Source: Solanum dulcamara (Eukaryota > Streptophyta > Magnoliopsida > Solanales > Solanaceae). From it: 64,000 bases of DNA. Position numbers and translations under genes: made by a program. Of the stretch, positions 57,055-64,000 are shown piece after piece. Each line of letters starts with the position of its first letter. Position 1 is the stretch's first letter. The stretch lies in the NCBI RefSeq assembly GCF_947179165.1, contig NC_077247.1:16909501-16973500 (forward strand). The letters run 5' to 3'. The notes below the pieces were generated by a model. The model made no database searches and had not been told where the DNA came from. It worked only from the letters and a program-made list of their open reading frames with translations.

Positions 57055-59298
57055 TGTAAGACCCCAAAAATGTGAGAGGTCTAAAACCATGGAAAAAAGG
57101 ATGGAATTTTAGAAAGTTGTAGAAACTGGCACCAAGAGCTGACTTTGAAAGCCATCATGGGCCGTGGTATGTAACACAAACCGTGGTTATCCACCATGGT
57201 GGAGATTTAGAGACTCAGACTACAGGGGATGAATCACAAAGGAGGACCACAGACGTGGTGAGCATTACTGGCCGTGAATCCCTCTTTGGTAACCCTTCCC
57301 CAAGACTCTCAGAAATTTTCTAAAGGCAGGGTCTATGGTTGACCACCATGGATCGTGGTACTCTCCACGGACCATGGTGTGTCCTCGTGGTGGACACCCT
57401 ATAAGTCCACCTGTAGGACCTACACCACGGCCACCTTTCACGGCTCATTGTGCATTTCATGAACCGTGAAAAAGGTCCCATGGTGAAACTTCAGAGACTA
57501 CCCTGCCGGCCTTTTTCAAAAAATATTTCTAAGTCCTTGACCACGGGACCCCATCACGGGCCGTGGTGAGCTCCAAGGACTGTCCAGTGTCCCCGTGAAG
57601 TCCTTGTTGACTAGATTTTAAAGGGAGTATTTTAGTCTTTTCCTGCATTTTTATTATAAATGGTGTCATTTTGGAGGATGATTTATTCTATATAAAGACC
57701 TTAAATCCACTAAAATACCCATTCTCCATACTTAGACTCAATACATGAAATTTCTCCTCCTTTCAAACTCTCCCACGAACTTCAAGGCAAGGCTAGGGTT
57801 TCCATTACAAGGTGCTTCAAGGTATGTGGGTTTTTCATCCATGGGTCCTTCCACCCATTGAACCCAAATGCTTTATCTCAAACTAGCATTTCAATTCTAA
57901 ATGATGAATTCTTATGGTGTTTTACACAATGACTCTAAATGCACAGATTATGATATATTTTAAGTTTATTTACATATATTGATGTATATTGACTCTTAAT
58001 TTTATCAAATGAATGATTTGCTAGAGTGGCTATATGAAGGCTTGAAATGGGTTGTAAGGCATATATGGTGGATTTTTTTAAGATGTGTATTTTGATGCAT
58101 TTCCACCACTCTCATACATGCAAGTATTGTTTAAATGCGCTTGAAAGATTTCATGAAATGAACCCACCCATTTTCCTTATGTTAAAGTAAAGTTGAAATG
58201 AAAGCTTGACTCCATATGAATGATATAAAGCAAGTGTTTATGCAATGGGAGTCTTATGATTGATTGAATGATATGAAAGGTCTTCTTAGCCAAAGTAAGG
58301 TTTCAATGTGGAAGGACAATTCATGCATTAAATGAAATGAAATATTTTAATGAGGTATTCCACCGAATGATGATTTTATGTTAAGGTTATATAAATACTT
58401 ATGCTATTATGAAGTTTAAATGTTATTTTGTGGGATTGACCTAGCACCAAATGTATCATGTAGATGGGGACTTGATCTAAGGGGTTCTTAAGTAAAGTCT
58501 CATGATGCATTAACTATGTACTAACATAGGGGCCTTTGTCGGCTATTCTAGGATAGTGGATCCACAATTAGCTATTAAAGTTAATGTTAAAGAAATGTTA
58601 AAGTTGATGAAGTTCTACCCAGCAAGTAGTCTCCCTATGCTAACGTAGGAGGTAATGTTGGATTCCATGTAATAGATCGCATGGTCTTAAATATTGGTTA
58701 CAGTCACTTTCCCATAAAATGAATGTTTTAAGGTTCCAAATGGTGTTTCTCATGCATGCATTCATTATTGCATATTGCTTATATATATGACTTGATGTTC
58801 TTCACTATAGCATGCTCTCATACTTTGTACATTCAAAGTACTAATGCATACTTTTTCCTATATGATATCACCATATAGGAAACGGCATTACCCCACACTC
58901 TCCTTCCTGTGGCTAAGTTGATCATTGAAGGCTACTATTTTTGTGAGTTTCCATGTTCCGAGAATGACCCTCCTAACCTATATAGCTTATGTTATGTTTA
59001 GACATTTGAGTTATATTTTGGTATTTGACCTTATCTTGAGGGTGAGCTAGGGATATGTCTTATCCCCCACCAAGTCGTAATGTAGAAGGTATTGTTGGAC
59101 ATAGTAAAAGATGATATATTGACTTTGACTCTTATTGAATGTGAAATCCCTTAGTCCCAATTACTCTTTATGTTTTCTCTTATTGTTGTTTTATCATTAC
59201 TGATGAAATGCTCAATGAATGCTAAGAGGCTTGGGTGATGTACCTCTCGGTGCTTTATTCGCCGTGTCGCATCTAGGCCATTGGCTTAGGTCATGACA
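57055..59298 (+). repeat. 5' LTR of the long plus-strand element
   Basis: Starts TGTAAGACCCCAAAAATG, ends GGTCATGACA; 2244 bp. U3 carries 'catcatgggccgtggt', 'ccaccatggatcgtgg' and similar words. A TATA-like ctatataaag lies at 57688-57697, with transcription likely from about 57725. The 'caaggtatgtgggttttt' leader follows near 57820. Confidence 0.85.
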
Positions 59299-59302
59299 AA
59301 CT

Positions 59303-59314
59303 TGGTAACAGAGC
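59303..59314 (+). other. Primer binding site, one mismatch
   Basis: TGGTAACAGAGC, four bases inside the LTR end. Confidence 0.8.
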
Positions 59315-59513
59315 TCAAGATTTTGAAATGGTCTTTGGATTCCAACATACCGCGTCAAATAGGATCTGGTTCATGGTTGTAAAGTGCGCCACGACTATGA
59401 ATTGGAGACTATGGGATATATAGTAAGGTTTTGACTTCTTTCAAATTCATGTCGTGCCTTAGAGTTTCCTAAGCCTTCTTCTAAATAATGACCCATTTTA
59501 TGTTTTCTAGATC

Positions 59514-60660
59514 ATGCCTCATGAAAAACCCCTCCAAGATCAAGGGTTGATGAGGTTGACCAAGCTCCTCTGGTTTTGGATGTACCACATCATGAGGAAT
59601 GGGTAACCCATAAAAGTTTCACAATATCATTACGTTGTTGGCTAAAGATGTAGACAACCAAGGGAATCAAGGTATTCCTACTCAAGTGCAAAAATTTGGC
59701 TTTTAGGATTTGGGATTTCCAAAGGATGAATCGGCCTGAGTTCCATGGTTCTAAATTTGATGAAGATTGTATGGAGTTCATCAATGAGGTATACCGAATT
59801 GTGTCTATCATAGGTATGTCACCAAATAAGAAGGCCGAGCTAGTGGTGTATCAACTTAAAGGTGTGGCTCGAGTGTGGTATGAGTAATGGGTTGTTGAGA
59901 GGGATGAAAGAATAAGGTCGATAGAATAGGAAGAGTTCAAAGGTGCATTTCTACACCGCTTCTTCCCATTGGAGCTAAGAGAGGCCAAAATTCAAGAGTT
60001 CATCAACCTTTGTCAAGAGAGTATGATGTGAGGGAGTATGCCCTCAAAATTCACTAAATTGTTCAAGTATGCTTCCTTTATGGTCTCCAACCCCCTTGCA
60101 ATGATGAGTAAGTTTATTTTTAGTGTCTCAAGGTTGGTGTTCAAGTAGAAAACAACCATATTGGTCAAGGAGATGGACATCGCCTGATTAATGACTTATG
60201 CTGAACAAATCTATGTACAAGAGTTGAGGCAGAGGTCTAGAGGATTCACGAAAGCTAGAGTGGAAGATAGAGGGCTCAACCCTCAAAGGTCCGGTTATGG
60301 TAATAATAGAAAAGGCCATGGTGGACGACGGTATGTGGGACAAGGTTCCACTAATACTCCTCCTCCCAAATTCAATAAGGATAAGGGTCCTAATCCAATA
60401 GTCCCAAGAGATAATGTTGGTGCCCAAGCCTTTCCACCATGTGAGAAGTGTGATACGACCCACATTAGGGAGTGCTTGGCAGACTCAAATGCGTGCTTCA
60501 AATGCGGCAAATCGTGTCATCATGCTAGGGATTGTAGAGGTGATGGTGGTGATATACCTCAAGGCCAAGTTTTTTATGGACAACAAGCTCAAGGAGGTGG
60601 CCAAAGCACCAACCATTTCTATGCCTTGGATGAAAAGCAAGAGGTTGAGAAAGCACTAAA
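59514..60660 (+). pseudogene. gag pseudogene with intact zinc knuckle
   Basis: The start at 59514 is frame-shifted early. Capsid text RMNRPEFHGSKFDEDCMEF and ELVVYQLKGVARVWYE lies at 59723-59887, then stops. A 197-residue open stretch from 60191 holds the C-terminal half: a Gly/Arg/Asn-rich region, CEKCDTTHIREC and an intact CCHC box CFKCGKSCHHARDC at 60494-60535. The knuckle binds the RNA genome in working elements. Confidence 0.8.
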
Positions 60661-63600
60661 TATTGTTACTGGTATGTTAAAGATATTTACTTTTGATGTA
60701 TATGCATTATTGGACCCGAGTGCAAACTTGCCCTTTGTCACTCCATTCTTAGCTAATAGGTTTGATATATTGGTTGAAATGTAGCCTTATTTGGCATCTA
60801 CCCCTGTGGGTGAGTCGATTGTGGCTAGAAAAGTCTATAAGGGTTAACCCGTGTCCATCTTGCATAAATTTATCTGTTGTGATCTCATAGAATTTGACAT
60901 AGTAGATTTTGATGTTATACTTGGGATTGATTGGTTACATGCATCTTATGCTTCCATAGATTTTAGGACTCGTCAAGTCAAGTTTCAATTTCTAAATAAG
61001 TCCATTCTTGAATGGGAGGGTTTTGATTCGGTGGTAAAGGGTAAGTTCATCTCTTGTCTTAAGGCCTAAAAATTGATTGCTAAGGGTTGTATTTACCACA
61101 TTGTGAGGGTTAGGGATGTCGACTTCAAAAGTCCTCCTCTTGAGTTGGTTCCCATAGTCAATGAGTTTCTCGATGAACTTCTCGACATCTCTACAAAAAG
61201 GGAAGTCAATTTTAGTATCAATCTTCTCCCTGATACCTAACCTATCTCTATTCCTTCTTACCGAATGGCCTCGGCGAAATTGAAAGAGTTGAGGGAATAA
61301 TTAAAGGACTTGTTCGAAAAGGGGTTCATAAGACTGAGCATCTCTATATGGGGTGCTCCCGTGTTGTTTGTGAGGAAGAAGGATGGGTTGCTTCGGATGT
61401 CATAGACTACCGATAATTGAATAAGGTGACCATTAAGAACAAGTACCCAATCCTTAAAATAGATGACTTATTTGATCAATTGCAAGGGGCGAGTCATTTC
61501 TCCAAGATTGACTTTCTATCCGGCTATCACTAGCTAAGGGTGAGGGAGTGTGACATTCCCAAAATTTCTTTCCGAACAAGGTATGGTCACTTTGAACTTT
61601 AGTGATGAGTTTTGGGTTGATGAATGTACCGGTGGTGTTCATGAACTTAGTGAATAGGGTGTTCAAGCCCTACTTGGATAATTTTGTTTTTGTCTTAATT
61701 GATGACATTTTGATCTACTCTCGAGGTAAGAAAGAACATAAGAACCACTTGAGGGGGAGGGTACTTCAAACATTGAGGCATAGGCAATTGTTTGAAAAAT
61801 TTAGCAAATGTGAATTTTGGTTGAAGGAGGTGGCGTTTATTGGTATTACCACGTGATGGGATCAAGGTTGATCCTAAGAAAATAGAGGCGGTCAAGAATT
61901 GGCCTAGAACATTATCTCCTTCGGATATTAGGACCTTTTTGGGTCTAGATGGATACTATAAGAGGTTTGTTGAAGGGTTTCTTCCATATCATCTCCTATG
62001 ATGAAATTGACCTAAAAGAAAGCAAAATTCACATGGATGGATGAGTGTGAAAGGAGTTTCCAAACTTTAAAAGACTGACCTACCTACTCTTCTATTTTAA
62101 CTCTACTGGAAGGATTAGAAGGGATTGTGGTTTAGTATGATGCTTTGAAAATTGGTTTGGTTGTGTCTTGATGAAAAATGGTAAGGTTATAGACAATTCT
62201 TTTAGGCAATTGAAAGTGCATAAACGTAACTACCCCACCTATGATCTTAGGTTGGCGGCCATTGTGTTTGTTTTAAACATTTGGTGACATTACCTCTAAG
62301 GGGTGTGCATGTGTATACTGATCATAAAAGTGTTCAATATGTGTTCACCTAAAAGGATCTTAATCTAAGGCAAATGAGGTGGGTAGAACTCCTCAAGGAT
62401 GACATGAGTGTTTATTATCATCCGAGTAAAGCTAATGTTGTTGCCAATGCACTTAGTAGAGTGTTTATAGGGAGTGTGGCCTATGTTGATAAAGGGAAGA
62501 GGGAGTTGGTAAAAGACATTCACTAGTTGGCTAGATTGGGGGTGATGTTATGCGGTATTAATGATGGTGGCATGGCTATTCGAAATTGGATGAAATCCTC
62601 CTTGGTGGTGGCTGTCAAGTAAAAACAAGACCTTGACCTAACACTTGTTGAGTTAAAGAAGTTAGTGAAGGAAAAGAAGGTAGAAGTCTTATCATAAGGG
62701 GGAGATGGGGTGCTATATTACCAAGGTTGGTTAAGTGTTTTGGATGTGGATGGCTTAAGGAGTATGATCTTGATGGAGTCTCATAATATTTCATACTCTA
62801 TTCATCCTAGTTTGACAAAAATGCACCAAGACTTAAAAGTGTTCTATTGGTGGGGTGGCATGAAAAAGGACATAGCAAGGTTTGTGTCCGAATGTCCAAA
62901 TTGCCAACAAGTTAAGACCGAACATCAAAGGCCGGCCTAGCCCAAGATATTGAAATCCCTATTTGGAAGTGGGAAGATGTGAATATGTATTTTTTTGGGT
63001 TTGCCTCACACTCGGAAGTGTCATGATTTAATTAGGGTAATTGCTGATAGAATGACAAAGTCAGCTCACTTTCTACCATTTAAAACTTCTTATAGTGCCG
63101 AAAACTATGCCAAGTTATATATTCGGGAGTTGGTGAGGTTGTATGGTGAGAAATTATCAATTATTTCAGATCGTGGTACCCAATTCACTTCTCACTAAGA
63201 TAAAGTGAAGCACTACATTCCATCCTTATATCGATGGGAAAGATGAAAGAACAATTCAAATACTAGAAGATATTTTAAGGGCTTGTGTGTTGGAGTTTAA
63301 GGGGAGTTGGGATGATTATCTATCGCTCATCGAGTTTGGAAATAATAATAGTCACCACTCAAGTATTGAGATGGTGTCATTTCAGGCTTTGTGTGGGAGA
63401 CGATGTAGATCTCCAGTTGTTTGTCTCAAAGTAGGTGAGATGACTTTTTTGGGCCCTAATTTGGTACTTAATGCTTGAGAGAAGGTGAAGGTCATTAAAG
63501 AAAGGTTGAACATGGATCAAAGTCATCAAAAGTCCTATTCCAATACTAGTAGAATGGATCTTGAGTTGATGATTGGGTGTATTTGAAGGTTTCACCCATG

Positions 63601-63993
63601 AAAGGTGTGGTTCAGTTTGGTAAGAAAGGGAAATTTATCCCTAGGTATATAGGGCTTATAAAATCTTAAAGTGGGTTGGCAAGGTCGCCTATGGGTTGGA
63701 ATTGCCTTTGGAAATGGTCAAGGTCCATCCGATGTTCCATGTGTCTATGTTGAGGAAACTTGTTGGAGATCCAAGTTCCATAGTGCACTTGGAAATAGTG
63801 AACATTGATGAGAATTGACTTATGAAAAGGTTTCAGTGGAATTTCTAGACCGATAAGTCAAGATATTGAAGAACAAGGAAATTACATCCGTTAAAGTCCT
63901 TTGGAGATATCAACAAGTGAAAAGTGCTACATGGGAAAGAGAAGTGGATATACTGAAACGTTACCCTCATCTCTTTCATTTTACTCAAGCTTA
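60661..63993 (+). pseudogene. pol pseudogene: protease, RT, RNase H, integrase, chromodomain-like end
   Basis: Protease (60680-61070) has LLDPSANLPFVTP, changing the DTG core, then DFDVILGIDWLHASYASID. RT (61300-61860) keeps an [11 protein letters not shown] catalytic box (about 61690-61730). RNase H (61990-62470) is stop-rich. The integrase zinc region at 62780-62935 has HNISYSIHPSLTKMHQD and CPNCQQVK. The core keeps the two aspartates (IADRMTKSAHFLPF; IISDRGTQFTSH, 63040-63198) and the glutamate in ERTIQILEDIL (63248-63280). The tail from about 63720 has VHPMFHVSMLRKLVGDPSSI and ends LFHFTQA-stop at 63993. Stops and shifts prevent expression of a full polyprotein. Confidence 0.87.
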
Positions 63994-64000
63994 AGGTACT

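Larger units (their letters stand above)
57055..64000 (+). mobile_element. Long plus-strand gypsy (chromovirus-type) element
   Basis: 5' LTR 57055-59298, primer site 59303-59314, gag from 59514, then protease, RT, RNase H, integrase and chromodomain-like tail to about 63993. The 3' LTR lies beyond the window. It is the most complete element here in domain content but has many stops and frameshifts. Confidence 0.88.

Overview
This window is plant nuclear DNA, most likely from a Solanaceae species: AT-rich, intron-bearing, with TS/SolS-like SINE remnants and Ty3/gypsy families of solanaceous type. There is one recognisable host gene, a six-exon HMG-box chromatin protein resembling Arabidopsis HMGB14, on the plus strand (coding exons 6478-20630). 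All exons join in frame with GT/AG boundaries. No tRNA gene, CRISPR array or bacterial operon is visible. The species assignment is inference from repeat and protein resemblance.

Layout. 1-5261: a minus-strand gypsy element running off the left edge, with its 5' LTR at 3374-5261. 5262-6477: HMGB upstream region with a 615-bp MITE-like element, a SINE remnant and an (AT)n tract. 6478-20630: HMGB gene; its 8.4-kb intron 2 holds a minus gypsy LTR piece, a copia pol fragment, a Tat-like gypsy integrase piece and a deleted LINE; its 4.9-kb intron 4 holds two MITEs and SINE pieces. 20631-22142: gene 3' flank. 22143-24303: solo LTR with perfect ACATG target duplications. 24304-26735: LTR debris. 26736-30575: degenerate plus-strand gypsy element. 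30576-34066: minus-strand element 3' end and LTR pieces. 34067-39079: 5S rRNA fragment fused to a polypurine tract and LTR, then a decayed gag/protease region. 39080-45762: an LTR interrupted by a complete LTR-int-LTR insertion (39490-44793) lacking visible gag, protease and RT. 45763-50361: pol fragment cut by a minus-strand element. 50362-53516: plus-strand LTR plus gag. 53517-56264: inverted LTR pieces and a minus-strand element 5' end. 56482-64000: LTR piece followed by a long plus-strand gypsy element (5' LTR 57055-59298, gag-pol to about 63993).

No retroelement ORF is intact: stops, frameshifts and lost catalytic residues are widespread, so the window reads as nested, largely dead transposons around one conserved gene. 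I did not find a convincing new biological system. The observations most worth checking are the 5S-PPT-LTR chimera at 34067-34176, the LTR-specific expansion of a palindromic repeat at 43861-44010, and the preservation of HMGB splice sites despite heavy intron invasion.
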